64,000 nt of DNA from NCBI RefSeq assembly GCF_014673215.1, contig NZ_JACWMS010000003.1, positions 434,001 to 498,000 on the forward strand, given 5' to 3'. The notes beneath the pieces are model-generated. The model ran no database searches. It worked only from the letters and a program-made list of their open reading frames with translations, and was not told the DNA's origin. The translations under genes were made by a program, and so were the position numbers. This stretch comes from Gordonia hankookensis (lineage in GTDB: Bacteria; Actinomycetota; Actinomycetes; Mycobacteriales; Mycobacteriaceae). Shown here piece by piece: positions 1-8,617 of the stretch (its first letter is position 1; each line of letters starts with the position of its first letter).

Positions 1-1177
1 CAGATCGGAGCCGGATCTCGTCGAGCACCTCGTCGGTGTCGGCACCGAGTCGCGGAGCCGGGCCCGACACCTTTCCCGGGGTGCGCGAGAACCAGGCCGG
101 AGACCCCGGGAAACGCACTGTCCCATTTGGGGTTTCCACATCCTCGAAGAATCCGACCGCATTCAGGTGATCGTTGTCGAAGAGGTCGTCGAGACTGTTG
201 ACCGGAGCTGCCGGGATGTCGAGCGACCGAAGCAGGTCCAGCCATTCCTGCGTGGTGCGCTCGGCGAAGGTCTCCCCCAGCAACGCATAGACGGTGTCGA
301 TCTGAGCCGCCCGCTGCGCCAGGGTCGCGAAATGGTCGCCGGCCCACGGCGGGTTGACCGCATCGACGAACACCGACCACTGCTTGTCGTTGTACACCAG
401 CGCGGAGATGTGACCGTCCTTGGTGCGATAGGGCTTTCGATTCGGGGCGACCGCCCGGGGATAGGCCGCCGGCCCGAGGGGCGGATCGAACATGGCACCG
501 TTCGCGTGCTCGACGAGCATGAACGACGCCATCGTCTCGAACATGCTGACCTCGACCTCTTGGCCGTCGCCGGTCCGCTCGCGATGGAAGAGTGCCATCA
601 TCGTCGCGTACAACGCGGTCATGCCTGCGACCTTGTCGGCCATGATGGTGCCGACGTAGCCGACCTCCCCGGTGAGCTGTTGCTGCACAAAGGGCAACCC
701 ACACTCGGCCTGGATGGTGTCGTCGTAGGCCGTCCGATCCGCGTCGGGGCCGCGACGACCGTATCCGTAACAGTTGGTGTAGACGATCGACGAGTTGATC
801 GCGACGACCTCGTCGTAGCCGAAGCCGAGCCGCTTGATCGCGGTGCCCCGCATCGAGTGGATGAACACATCGGCGTCTGCGATCAGTTCGCGCAGTGCCG
901 CTTTTCCGTCCGATGAGCGCAGATCGATGACCACGCTGCGCTTTCCGCGGTTCACATTCACGAAGACCCCAGCCATCGCCTGCTCCGGACCCACCGAGAT
1001 GTAGCGGGTGTTGTCGCCCGCGGGAGGCTCGATCTTCACCACGTCCGCACCCATGTCTGCCATGATCTGCGTGCAATAGGGGCCCATCACCATGGCCGTC
1101 AGATCGACAACCCGCACCCCCGACAGCGGACCGGTGTGCTCCGGCCGCCTGCCGTCCCCCATGTGTTCGCCAGCCAT
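1..1177 (-). CDS. Class III (CaiB/BaiF) CoA-transferase, 3' end cut by window edge
   Basis: Reading leftwards from ATG at 1177, the frame stays open to base 1 (about 392 codons), so the C-terminus lies outside the window. The protein begins with the family's N-terminal block (PLSGVRVVDLTAMVMGPYCT), followed by DMGADVVKIEPP. The catalytic Asp is probably D152 in YDDTIQA, where other family members carry YDxxxQA. Such enzymes move CoA from a donor thioester to a carboxylic acid in the cytoplasm. The gene diverges from the acyl-CoA ligase at 1233 and shares with it a 55-base promoter region holding an operator-like box, so it probably belongs to the same catabolic cluster. The substrate cannot be read from the sequence. 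Confidence 0.9.
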   Translation of the reverse strand, partial: MAGEHMGDGRRPEHTGPLSGVRVVDLTAMVMGPYCTQIMADMGADVVKIEPPAGDNTRYISVGPEQAMAGVFVNVNRGKRSVVIDLRSSDGKAALRELIADADVFIHSMRGTAIKRLGFGYDEVVAINSSIVYTNCYGYGRRGPDADRTAYDDTIQAECGLPFVQQQLTGEVGYVGTIMADKVAGMTALYATMMALFHRERTGDGQEVEVSMFETMASFMLVEHANGAMFDPPLGPAAYPRAVAPNRKPYRTKDGHISALVYNDKQWSVFVDAVNPPWAGDHFATLAQRAAQIDTVYALLGETFAERTTQEWLDLLRSLDIPAAPVNSLDDLFDNDHLNAVGFFEDVETPNGTVRFPGSPAWFSRTPGKVSGPAPRLGADTDEVLDEIRLRS

Positions 1178-1198
1178 CACCGGACAGAAACTATCAGA

Positions 1199-1216
1199 TC
1201 AATGTTTACAAGGATA
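1199..1216 (+). promoter_or_regulatory. Operator-like box, copy 1 of 3
   Basis: TCAATGTTTACAAGGATA lies between the divergent CoA-transferase and acyl-CoA ligase. It matches copies at 3541-3558 (reverse orientation) and 12727-12744, sharing TCAAT at one end and AAGGAT at the other. The most symmetric copy is an ATCCT-N4-AGGAT inverted repeat. The likely binder is the GntR/FCD regulator encoded at 12814; this is inference. Confidence 0.6.
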
Positions 1217-1220
1217 GTGG

Positions 1221-1226
1221 TATTAG
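1221..1226 (+). promoter_or_regulatory. Candidate -10 box for a leaderless mRNA
   Basis: TATTAG ends 6 bases before the GTG at 1233, the spacing expected if transcription starts at the start codon. No ribosome binding site precedes that GTG. The operator-like box at 1199-1216 would cover the -35 side. Confidence 0.4.
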
Positions 1227-1232
1227 TAGCGG

Positions 1233-2735
1233 GTGGAGAATTTCAAGACGATAGGTGAAGTGCTGGACCCCACCCTCTCGTCGAATCCGGAATCCCCGGC
1301 TGTCGAGGCGGTGTCCGGGGTGTGGTCGTACGCCGAACTCGATCAGCAGGCACGTCGCGTCGCGGGTGCACTCTGGTCACTCGGGGTACGGCCCGGAGAC
1401 CGTGTCGCCGCATGTCTGCCCAATGATCTCGACATCGTCGCGGCCTTCCACGGCACTCAGCGGATCGGCGCGATCTGGGCAGGCATCGGGGAGGCGCTGT
1501 CCGAGGACGAGCAGGACGACGTCCGGGAACTCTGCCGGCCGTCGGTGATCCTGGCGGGCGAGAGGTGCCGCCTGGCCTCCCCCGAGGTCCTCGACGCCGG
1601 GCGATGGTCCGATCTCCTGGACCGGGACGAGACGGCACCGACGGTGGACGTCGACATCGACGCACCCGCCGGTATCGCGTTCACGAGCGGAACGTCCGGA
1701 CGACCCAAGGCAGTGGTGCACAGCCAGCGCAATCTGTTGCTCCCGGGCGCCGCACTGCGGGCCGGGCGTGGATACGACCGGACGCTGCGCAAGGGCGACA
1801 GCTTCCCGCTCACCATCCTCAATCTGATGGTGCTGTCCACCCTGCTGACCGCCCAGTGCGGTGGCTGCGCCGTGGTGATGAACCGCCGCGACGTCGACGG
1901 CGTCGCCGAGTGGATCGCCGGTCGGGGGGTCACCGTGTGGAACGGCGCCCCGGCACAGCTCTATGACCTGGCCAGACGTCCGCACATCGATCTGGGTTCG
2001 CTCGAGGAGGTATGGAGCGGCGGCAGCGACACCTCCGACGAACTGCGCGCCGACTTCGCCGCAGCCCACGGGATCATGCCCCGGGCGACCTACGGCCTCA
2101 CCGAGGCGCCCGCAGTCGTGTCGATCGATCCGGTGGGCGAGGACTGGCGGGCCGGGGCGAGCGGGCAGGTGCTCGATCACTACGACGTCGCCGCCTACGA
2201 CGACGACGGCAGGCGGTTGCCCACGGGCGAGCTCGGCGAACTGAAGGTCACCGGCCGCACCGACGGCCGGTGGGCGAATGCCTGGCGCCCGCTGCTGGGG
2301 TACTGGCAGCACGACGGTCTGCGTCCCGCCGAACCCGGACCGGTGCCGACCGGGGATATCGGAACCGTCGACGCCGACGGCTGGCTGACGGTGCTGGACC
2401 GCAAGAAACTGGTGATCATCAGGGGCGGCGCGAACGTGTATCCACTCGAGGTCGAACGCGTCATCGGATCCGACCCGGACGTCACCCGGGTGGCGGTGTA
2501 CCCGGTGCCCGACGAACGCCTCGGCCAGCGGGTCGCCGCCGTGATCGAGAGCGAGGGGCGCAAGTCCGTCGACTTCGACTCGCTCGCCGAGCGCTGCCGA
2601 AAAGCCCTGTCCCCCTATAAGGTCCCGGAGATCTGGTCTCAGATCGATGCCCTGCCGGTCAACGCGATGGGTAAGGTCCAACGGACCGACCTGATCGACC
2701 TCGTCAAGAGGTCCACGAGCAGGAGCGACAGGTGA
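1233..2735 (+). CDS. Acyl-CoA ligase (ANL superfamily)
   Basis: A 500-residue AMP-forming ligase that activates a carboxylic acid to its CoA thioester through an acyl-adenylate. The phosphate-binding loop TSGTSGRPK is at residues 151-159, YGLTEAP at 287-293, TGD at 373-375, the hinge region DRKKLVIIRGGANVYPLEVE from about 389, and a C-terminal MGKVQR carries the expected catalytic lysine. The GTG start has no clear ribosome binding site, but a -10-like TATTAG sits 6 bases upstream, suggesting a leaderless transcript. Its stop overlaps the start of the dehydrogenase gene by 4 bases, so the two are translationally coupled. The substrate is unknown; the context suggests an uncommon acid degraded by beta-oxidation. 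Confidence 0.92.
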   Translation: MENFKTIGEVLDPTLSSNPESPAVEAVSGVWSYAELDQQARRVAGALWSLGVRPGDRVAACLPNDLDIVAAFHGTQRIGAIWAGIGEALSEDEQDDVRELCRPSVILAGERCRLASPEVLDAGRWSDLLDRDETAPTVDVDIDAPAGIAFTSGTSGRPKAVVHSQRNLLLPGAALRAGRGYDRTLRKGDSFPLTILNLMVLSTLLTAQCGGCAVVMNRRDVDGVAEWIAGRGVTVWNGAPAQLYDLARRPHIDLGSLEEVWSGGSDTSDELRADFAAAHGIMPRATYGLTEAPAVVSIDPVGEDWRAGASGQVLDHYDVAAYDDDGRRLPTGELGELKVTGRTDGRWANAWRPLLGYWQHDGLRPAEPGPVPTGDIGTVDADGWLTVLDRKKLVIIRGGANVYPLEVERVIGSDPDVTRVAVYPVPDERLGQRVAAVIESEGRKSVDFDSLAERCRKALSPYKVPEIWSQIDALPVNAMGKVQRTDLIDLVKRSTSRSDR

Positions 2736-3511
2736 CACCGCCCCCCGACCACCACCCCGCCGAGATGTTCGGCCTCGACGGCCGCGTGGCGATCGTGACC
2801 GGCGCGTCGTCGGGCCTCGGCACGGCCGTGGCGCAGGCGCTGGCCTCGGCCGGGGCGCGCGTCGCGGTGGTCGCCCGCCGTCGCGACCGACTGATCGAGA
2901 TCGCCGAACGCATCGACGGCGTGCCCATCGCCTGCGACCTGTCCGATCTCGATCGGGTGGGAGACATCGTGTCGGAGGTCGCCGAGACCCTCGGGCCACC
3001 GGAGATCGTGGTCAATGCCGCGGGCAGCATGTTCACCGAGGAGCGGGCCGAGTCCGAACCCGTCGACGCCATCCGACACACCATGGAACTGAACCTGATG
3101 GCACCGTTCCTGCTGGCGCAGAACGTCTTCCCGCACATGCGGGCCATCGGACGCGGCTCGATCGTGAACATCTCGTCGATCAGCGGGCGGGTGGGCATAC
3201 CCGGCATTCCCCAGGCGTCCTACGCGGCGAGCAAGGCCGGACTGTCGGGCCTGACCGCCGAACTGGCCGTCCAGTGGGCACGACATTCGATCCGGGTGAA
3301 CACGGTGGCGCCGGGCTTCTTCCGGAGCGAGATCACCAGCCCGCTGTACGAGAGTGAGCGAGCCGCCGAGTACCTCCGGCGCAACACCCCGCTGCCCATG
3401 CAGGGATCGGCCGACGACATCGTCGGAGCCGTGGTCTGGCTGGCCGGAGATGCGGCAGCATATGTGACGGGACAGACCATCGTCGTCGACGGTGGCTGGA
3501 CCGCACGTTGA
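2732..3511 (+). CDS. Short-chain dehydrogenase/reductase (SDR)
   Basis: A 259-residue classical SDR. The cofactor loop TGASSGLG is at residues 23-30, NAAG at 95-98, the catalytic Tyr and Lys in YAASK are Y164 and K168, and the family ending GQTIVVDGGWTA is present. It probably oxidises or reduces a hydroxyl/keto group on a CoA-bound or free intermediate. The gene starts with GTG inside the end of the ligase gene (GTGA overlap), so the two form one operon. A roughly 90-base gap follows, holding a second operator-like box and a new promoter for the next gene. FabG-like proteins are so common that the substrate cannot be assigned. Confidence 0.9.
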   Translation: MTPPPDHHPAEMFGLDGRVAIVTGASSGLGTAVAQALASAGARVAVVARRRDRLIEIAERIDGVPIACDLSDLDRVGDIVSEVAETLGPPEIVVNAAGSMFTEERAESEPVDAIRHTMELNLMAPFLLAQNVFPHMRAIGRGSIVNISSISGRVGIPGIPQASYAASKAGLSGLTAELAVQWARHSIRVNTVAPGFFRSEITSPLYESERAAEYLRRNTPLPMQGSADDIVGAVVWLAGDAAAYVTGQTIVVDGGWTAR

Positions 3512-3540
3512 AGAGAAATCGTCAACCAGTCAAGTATTGC

Positions 3541-3558
3541 TATCCTTATGAGGATTGA
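3541..3558 (-). promoter_or_regulatory. Operator-like box, copy 2 of 3
   Basis: TATCCTTATGAGGATTGA is the most symmetric copy, containing ATCCT-TATG-AGGAT. With its flanks it matches the reverse complement of the 12727-12744 region at about 28 of 34 positions (my alignment by eye). It lies upstream of the TTG start at 3605 and would sit inside the gene if translation began at the ATG at 3548. Confidence 0.65.
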
Positions 3559-3604
3559 CGTAACGTCGCCCTCAACGACTTTTCTCCCTGGGGAAGGAAC
3601 GGCT

Positions 3605-4594
3605 TTGCAGAAGTTTTCGGCTGTTGTCATCGAGAAGGGCGAGTCCGGCCAGTCGGTCTCGGTCACGGACCTGGAGGCCTCCGACCTCCCCCAAGGTGAC
3701 GTCGAGATCGAGGTGGACTACTCCTCGCTGAACTTCAAGGATGCGCTCGCGATCACCGGCAGCTCCCCCGTCGTCCGGTCATTTCCGATGGTGCCCGGCA
3801 TCGACCTCGCGGGCACCGTTGCCGACAGTTCGCATCCGGATTGGTCCGCGGGAGATCGAGTGGTCCTGAACGGTTGGGGCGTCGGCGAGTCGCATTGGGG
3901 CGGCTTCGCCCAGCGCGCTCGACTCAAGGGAGACTGGCTGATCCCGTTGCCTGCGGAGTTCACCTCACGCCAGGCGATGGCGATCGGCACCGCCGGTTAC
4001 ACCGCCAGCCTCTGCGTCGAGGCATTGCTCGGCGGAGGCGTGCGGCCCGATCAGGGCGAGGTCCTCGTCACGGGGGCGACCGGCGGCGTGGGCAGCGTCG
4101 CGATCGCGTTGCTGACCAAGGCCGGTTTCTCCGTTGCCGCGTCCACCGGGAAGACCACCGAGTCGGCGTATCTCGAGCAGTTGGGGGCCACCACGATCGT
4201 CGATCGGGCCGAACTCGCGGAGAAGGGCAAGCCCCTGCAGAAGGAGCGCTGGGCCGGCGTCGTCGATTCCGTCGGCAGCCACACCCTGGCCAACGCCTGC
4301 GCACAGACCCGGTACGGCGGAGCGGTCGCAGCATGCGGCCTGGCGCAGGGTATGGACTTCCCGGCATCGGTCGCGCCGTTCATCCTGCGCGGCGTGTCCC
4401 TGCTGGGCATCGACAGTGTGATGGCACCCAGGCAGCGCCGTCTCACCGCGTGGAATCGATTGGCCCGCGACCTGAATCCCGATGCGCTGGAATCGATCGC
4501 GCACGAGGTGTCCCTCGCGGATGCGATCACCTCGGCGGGACAGCTCATGGACGGCACGATTCGCGGCCGAATCGTCGTCGACGTCAATCGATAG
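3605..4594 (+). CDS. AcuI/YhdH-type acrylyl-CoA reductase or quinone oxidoreductase (MDR family)
   Basis: A zinc-free medium-chain reductase of 329 residues. The block [10 protein letters not shown]...[13 protein letters not shown] is typical of the YhdH/AcuI branch, and the Rossmann loop [12 protein letters not shown] follows near mid-protein. AcuI enzymes reduce acrylyl-CoA to propionyl-CoA with NADPH; related proteins act on other enoyl-CoAs or quinones. I chose the TTG at 3605 because GGGGAAGGA lies 5 to 13 bases before it and residues from there match the family N-terminus. An ATG at 3548 is in frame but overlaps the operator-like box. In this cluster the enzyme could reduce an unsaturated CoA-ester. 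Confidence 0.85.
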   Translation: MQKFSAVVIEKGESGQSVSVTDLEASDLPQGDVEIEVDYSSLNFKDALAITGSSPVVRSFPMVPGIDLAGTVADSSHPDWSAGDRVVLNGWGVGESHWGGFAQRARLKGDWLIPLPAEFTSRQAMAIGTAGYTASLCVEALLGGGVRPDQGEVLVTGATGGVGSVAIALLTKAGFSVAASTGKTTESAYLEQLGATTIVDRAELAEKGKPLQKERWAGVVDSVGSHTLANACAQTRYGGAVAACGLAQGMDFPASVAPFILRGVSLLGIDSVMAPRQRRLTAWNRLARDLNPDALESIAHEVSLADAITSAGQLMDGTIRGRIVVDVNR

Positions 4595-4609
4595 ATCGGG
4601 GAGAACACG

Positions 4610-5809
4610 TTGAGCAGCACGACCGAACCGAAGACCGAGACCACCGAGCTCGATCTGTCCGACGTCGACCATCGGGTCGGCAAGCCGATCGGCGGTGGGC
4701 AGCTGTGGGATCCGTGCAGCACGTCCGACATCCGCCGGTGGGCCATGGCGATGGACAACCCGAACCCGATCCACTGGAACGAGGAGTTCGCTCGGGAATC
4801 CCGGTACGGCGGCATCATCGCGCCCCAGTCCATCGCGGTGGCACTGGATTACGGCCACGGGGCGGCACCCGCCTGTGTCGGGCACATCCCCAACAGCCAC
4901 CTGATCTTCGGCGGTGAGGAGTGGTGGTTCTACGGCACGCCGGTACGGCCGGGCGACAAGCTGTTCCAGGAACGCCGCTTTCACGACTACAAGGTCGCGG
5001 ACACCAAGTTCGCAGGGCCGACGATGTTCTCCCGTGGTGACACCACCCACACCAATCAGCACGGCGCCCTGGTGGCGCGCGAACGCTCGACGGCGATCCG
5101 TTACCTCACCGCCGAGGCCACCAAGCGCGGTATGTACGACAACCAGGTCGGCGTCGTCAAGAAGTGGACCAATGACGAACTGATCGAGCTCGAGGCGCTG
5201 CGACGCGAGTGGCTGCTGTCGAATCGCCTGGGGGTGTCGCCGCGGTTCGACGAGGTGAAGGTCGGCGACACATTGCCCCGCCGGGTGATCGGGCCGCACA
5301 GCATCGCGTCGTTCACCACCGAGTACCGCGCGTTCCTGTTCAACATCTGGGGAACGTTCGAATGGGTTGCGCCCGAGGGGATCGACGACCCGTGGGTCTA
5401 CCAGGATCCGGGCTGGGGCGAGGGCTTCGGGTTCGACGAAGAGGACGCGAAGATCGATCCGCGCAAGCGGGACGGGCTCTATGTCGGGCCGTCCCGGGGC
5501 CACATCGACGCCGAGAAGGCGGGCGAGGTCGGTATGGCGCGCGCCTACGGGTATGGCGCGACGATGGGTGCGTGGTGCACCGACTTCCTCGCCAACTGGG
5601 CGGGCTACGACGGCATGGTCCGGCACACCAAGGCGGACTTCCGGGCTCCGGCCTTCGAGGGCGACGTGACCTACTTCGACGCCGAGGTCATCGACAAGCA
5701 GCCCGAGTCCGACTGGGGGGTCCCGCTCGTCCAGATCAAGTTGAAGCTCACCAATCAGGACGGCGCCGGCCTGGTGTCGTGTACCGCCGAAGTCGAACTG
5801 CCGCGCTGA
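4610..5809 (+). CDS. Two-domain MaoC-like acyl-CoA hydratase
   Basis: A 399-residue protein with two hot-dog halves. The N-terminal half (to about residue 180) carries the FAS1-like/MaoC pattern NPIHWNEEFA and YGGIIAPQ; the C-terminal half has a second, more divergent dehydratase domain with GATMGAWCTDFLANWAG. Such double hot-dog enzymes hydrate 2-enoyl-CoAs, and relatives act in steroid side-chain and branched-acid degradation. The TTG start is preceded by GGGGAGAA and lies 15 bases after the reductase stop, so the two are one operon. A catalytic Asp/His pair is plausible in the NPIHWN segment. The exact substrate is not known. Confidence 0.82.
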   Translation: MSSTTEPKTETTELDLSDVDHRVGKPIGGGQLWDPCSTSDIRRWAMAMDNPNPIHWNEEFARESRYGGIIAPQSIAVALDYGHGAAPACVGHIPNSHLIFGGEEWWFYGTPVRPGDKLFQERRFHDYKVADTKFAGPTMFSRGDTTHTNQHGALVARERSTAIRYLTAEATKRGMYDNQVGVVKKWTNDELIELEALRREWLLSNRLGVSPRFDEVKVGDTLPRRVIGPHSIASFTTEYRAFLFNIWGTFEWVAPEGIDDPWVYQDPGWGEGFGFDEEDAKIDPRKRDGLYVGPSRGHIDAEKAGEVGMARAYGYGATMGAWCTDFLANWAGYDGMVRHTKADFRAPAFEGDVTYFDAEVIDKQPESDWGVPLVQIKLKLTNQDGAGLVSCTAEVELPR

Positions 5810-5845
5810 GTCGGCATCACACCCGTCATCCAAGCGAGGTCAGCC

Positions 5846-7543
5846 ATGAGCACCCCGTCCATCGACGTTGCGCCGTCGGTCGCCACAGGTCCCCCACTCG
5901 ATGACGAACCCGGCCTCGGAACCCTCACGCTGCCAGGTTTTCTCCGCGAGGTGACCGAGAAGTTCGGCGACCGGGAGGCCCTCGTCATGCGGACGGATCA
6001 GGGTGCGGTCCGCTGGTCCTACACGGATCTGTGGGAACGGTCGATCGAGGTGGCACGCGCACTCCGCGCCCGCGGCGTGGGCAAGGACAGTCGTGTCGGC
6101 GTGCTGATGACCAACCGCGCCGAATGGCTCTCCGCCGTCTTCGGGACCTCACTGGCCGGCGGTGTCGCAGTCACGCTCAGCACCTTCTCGACCCCTGCCG
6201 AACTCGATCACCTGCTCAAGGTGTCCGCTGTCTCGGTGCTCTTGTTCGAGCGCAGGGTCGGGAGAACCGATCTCGCCGAGGTCCTCTCCGAGCTGGAACC
6301 ACAGCTCGAGACCGCGACGCCGGGGACAATGCGGTCGACGACATATCCGTTCCTCACCTACGTGGCGACGGTCGGCGACGTCACCGGACATGTCGGCATC
6401 GACGACTGGGAGTCCTTCCTGGCGCTCGGGGGCGACGAACCACGCGAACTGATCGAGTCGACCGCGGCGACCACCCGGCCCAGCGACACCGCGGTTCTGT
6501 TCTTCTCGTCGGGTTCGACGAGCCGCCCCAAGGGAATCGTCAGCGCGCATCGTGGCGTCACGATCCAGATGTGGCGATTCCGCCGCATGTACGGACTCAC
6601 TCCCGACGACAACGTGCGATGCTGGTCCGCCAACGGCTTCTTCTGGTCCGGGAACTTCGGAATGGCCCTCGGCTCCACACTGGCCTGTGGCGGGTCGCTC
6701 GTGCTGCAGTCGATGTTCGACGCGCCCGGGGCGCTGGAGCTGATGGAGTCCGAGAAGGTGAACTTCCCGTTGGCCTGGCCCCACCAGTGGGCCGCACTCG
6801 AGGCCGCACCGAATTGGGAATCGGTCGATCTGAGCAGTCTGCGATTCGTCGACCGCAACACCGCGCTCGCACGACACGCGACCGTGTCCACCGACTACAC
6901 CGAGCCCGGGCATGCGTACGGAAACACCGAGACCTTCACCATCACAACGTGCTTCGCAGCGAACACGCCGGATGATGTGATCGGCGGCAGCAGCGGCGAG
7001 CCGCTGCCGGGAAACACCGTGAAGATCGTCGACGCGTTGCACGGCGACACGGTCCCGGTCGGCGAACGCGGCGAGATCTGTGTCAAGGGACCGACTCTCA
7101 TGCTCGGCTACCTCGGGACGCCGCTGGCCGAGACCCTGGACGACGAGGGCTTCTTCCACACCGGCGACGGCGGATACCTCGACGACTCCGGCCGGCTGTT
7201 TTGGGAAGGCCGCCTCACCGACATCATCAAGACCGGCGGCGCCAACGTGTCCCCACTCGAGGTGGACGAGGTACTGGTCGCACATCCGGGCGTGAAGGTC
7301 ACCCGCACCGTGGGTGTTCCGCACGACACCCTCGGCGAGGTGGTGGTGGCGTGCATCGTGCCCCACGCAGACGCCGACCTCGAATCCGAGGGCATCCGCA
7401 GCTACCTGCGCGAGAAGCTGGCAAGTTACAAGGTCCCACGCCATGTGCTGTTCTTCGACGACGGCGAGATCAGCCTGACCGGGAGCGCGAAGATCAAGTC
7501 GAGCGACCTTCGCGACCTTGCGACCAAGCGCCTGTCGACCTGA
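5846..7543 (+). CDS. Second acyl-CoA ligase (ANL superfamily)
   Basis: A 565-residue AMP-forming acyl-CoA synthetase with phosphate loop FFSSGSTSRPKG (about residues 214-225), YGNTET in the adenylate-binding position, HTGDGGYL, and the hinge segment GRLTDIIKTGGANVSPLEVD. A C-terminal lysine is present in GSAKIKSSDL. It differs from the 500-residue ligase at 1233 and is not a recent duplicate, so the cluster may activate two different acids or an acid and its shortened product. ATG at 5846 follows GCGAGGT. It abuts the convergent dehydrogenase gene: its stop codon ends at 7543 and the other gene's stop begins at 7544, leaving no room for a terminator between them. Confidence 0.9.
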   Translation: MSTPSIDVAPSVATGPPLDDEPGLGTLTLPGFLREVTEKFGDREALVMRTDQGAVRWSYTDLWERSIEVARALRARGVGKDSRVGVLMTNRAEWLSAVFGTSLAGGVAVTLSTFSTPAELDHLLKVSAVSVLLFERRVGRTDLAEVLSELEPQLETATPGTMRSTTYPFLTYVATVGDVTGHVGIDDWESFLALGGDEPRELIESTAATTRPSDTAVLFFSSGSTSRPKGIVSAHRGVTIQMWRFRRMYGLTPDDNVRCWSANGFFWSGNFGMALGSTLACGGSLVLQSMFDAPGALELMESEKVNFPLAWPHQWAALEAAPNWESVDLSSLRFVDRNTALARHATVSTDYTEPGHAYGNTETFTITTCFAANTPDDVIGGSSGEPLPGNTVKIVDALHGDTVPVGERGEICVKGPTLMLGYLGTPLAETLDDEGFFHTGDGGYLDDSGRLFWEGRLTDIIKTGGANVSPLEVDEVLVAHPGVKVTRTVGVPHDTLGEVVVACIVPHADADLESEGIRSYLREKLASYKVPRHVLFFDDGEISLTGSAKIKSSDLRDLATKRLST

Positions 7544-8617
7544 TCAATATCGTTGCGCAATCCGCGCGCGATGGCGGGCGGGCGACCCGTACAACGTCCG
7601 ATTCAGCGTCGCGCGTTTGAGATACACGTGAACGCCACTCTCCCAGGTGTATCCCATCCCACCGTGCAATTGCATGGCCTTGCCTGCGATCCGCACCGCC
7701 ATCTCGCCGGTGAAGGACGCGGCCATGGCGACCGCGAGCGACGACCCCGGTGAGCCGTCGCTCACCTTCCGGACCGCGGAGCCGACCAGCCCGCGCGCCA
7801 CCGTCACGTCGACGAGCATGTCGGCACAGGCATGCTTGACGGCTTGGAACGACCCGATCTTCCGTCCGAACTGTTCACGCACCCCGGCGTAGGCGACGGT
7901 CGCCTCGACCATCGCCTCGGCCAGACCGAGGCTGTCACACGCCACGGCCGTCGCCGCCCGATCGCACAGCAGCACTGCGGCATCGACACCCTCGCGGTAG
8001 TGCCACACCGAATCGTCGTCGACGCGCACATCCGCCGCGGTGACCCGCCCGAAGCTCCGTGTGGCGTCGACCACCGGTCGCGCCTCCACGTTCACGCCGC
8101 CGCCCCGCGGGTCGACATCGACGATCACCGTCTCCCCTGTCGACGTGACCGCCGGGACCAGGAGTCGATCGGCATCGGGAGCACCGAGGACGAAGTTCAC
8201 CTCGCCACCGAGCACCAGACCGTCCGAGGTGCCGTCGAGGTGAAACGTGCTGCCGTCCGGACGGTCGGCGTCGAGCGCGAGGACCGGCACCACGTCACCC
8301 GACACGGTCTGCCGGAGCAGCCGGTCCCTCCGGTCGCAGGGCTCCAGCGCCCCGAGGGCGCCGACGGCCAGTCCGGCGACCGCCGGATACGGGCCGCTCG
8401 CCGCCGCCCGGCCCATCTCCCGCAGGACAACCGACACCTCCGCGAAGGTGGCGTCGGCACCGTCGTGGGATGCGGGCACCTCGAGTCCGAGCCACCCCGA
8501 ACCCGCGATCAGATGCCAATCCACCGCTGTGCCGGATGACCTGGTGGACAACACGTCCCGAGCCACCGCGGAGAGTTCGTCGTGGAGTTCGGCGAGTTCG
8601 TCGGCCCGCGTCGACAT
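7544..8617 (-). CDS. Acyl-CoA dehydrogenase, short-type subunit (pair 1)
   Basis: A 357-residue acyl-CoA dehydrogenase-like protein, somewhat shorter than the usual 380-400. The C-terminal FAD-binding domain is recognisable in REQFGRKIGSFQAVKHACAD and QLHGGMGYTWESGVHVYLKR, the latter near the position of the catalytic Glu in the family. Its start overlaps the stop of a 401-residue dehydrogenase gene by one base. The long/short tandem resembles alpha2beta2 acyl-CoA dehydrogenases such as ChsE1-ChsE2 of actinobacterial steroid catabolism, in which each FAD site is shared between subunits. The pairing is inferred from gene order and length, not shown. Confidence 0.88.
   Translation of the reverse strand: MSTRADELAELHDELSAVARDVLSTRSSGTAVDWHLIAGSGWLGLEVPASHDGADATFAEVSVVLREMGRAAASGPYPAVAGLAVGALGALEPCDRRDRLLRQTVSGDVVPVLALDADRPDGSTFHLDGTSDGLVLGGEVNFVLGAPDADRLLVPAVTSTGETVIVDVDPRGGGVNVEARPVVDATRSFGRVTAADVRVDDDSVWHYREGVDAAVLLCDRAATAVACDSLGLAEAMVEATVAYAGVREQFGRKIGSFQAVKHACADMLVDVTVARGLVGSAVRKVSDGSPGSSLAVAMAASFTGEMAVRIAGKAMQLHGGMGYTWESGVHVYLKRATLNRTLYGSPARHRARIAQRY

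Noticed and set aside
3965..5833. 622-codon open frame antisense to the reductase and MaoC genes
   Set aside because: It crosses two well-supported genes on the other strand and has no domain signature.
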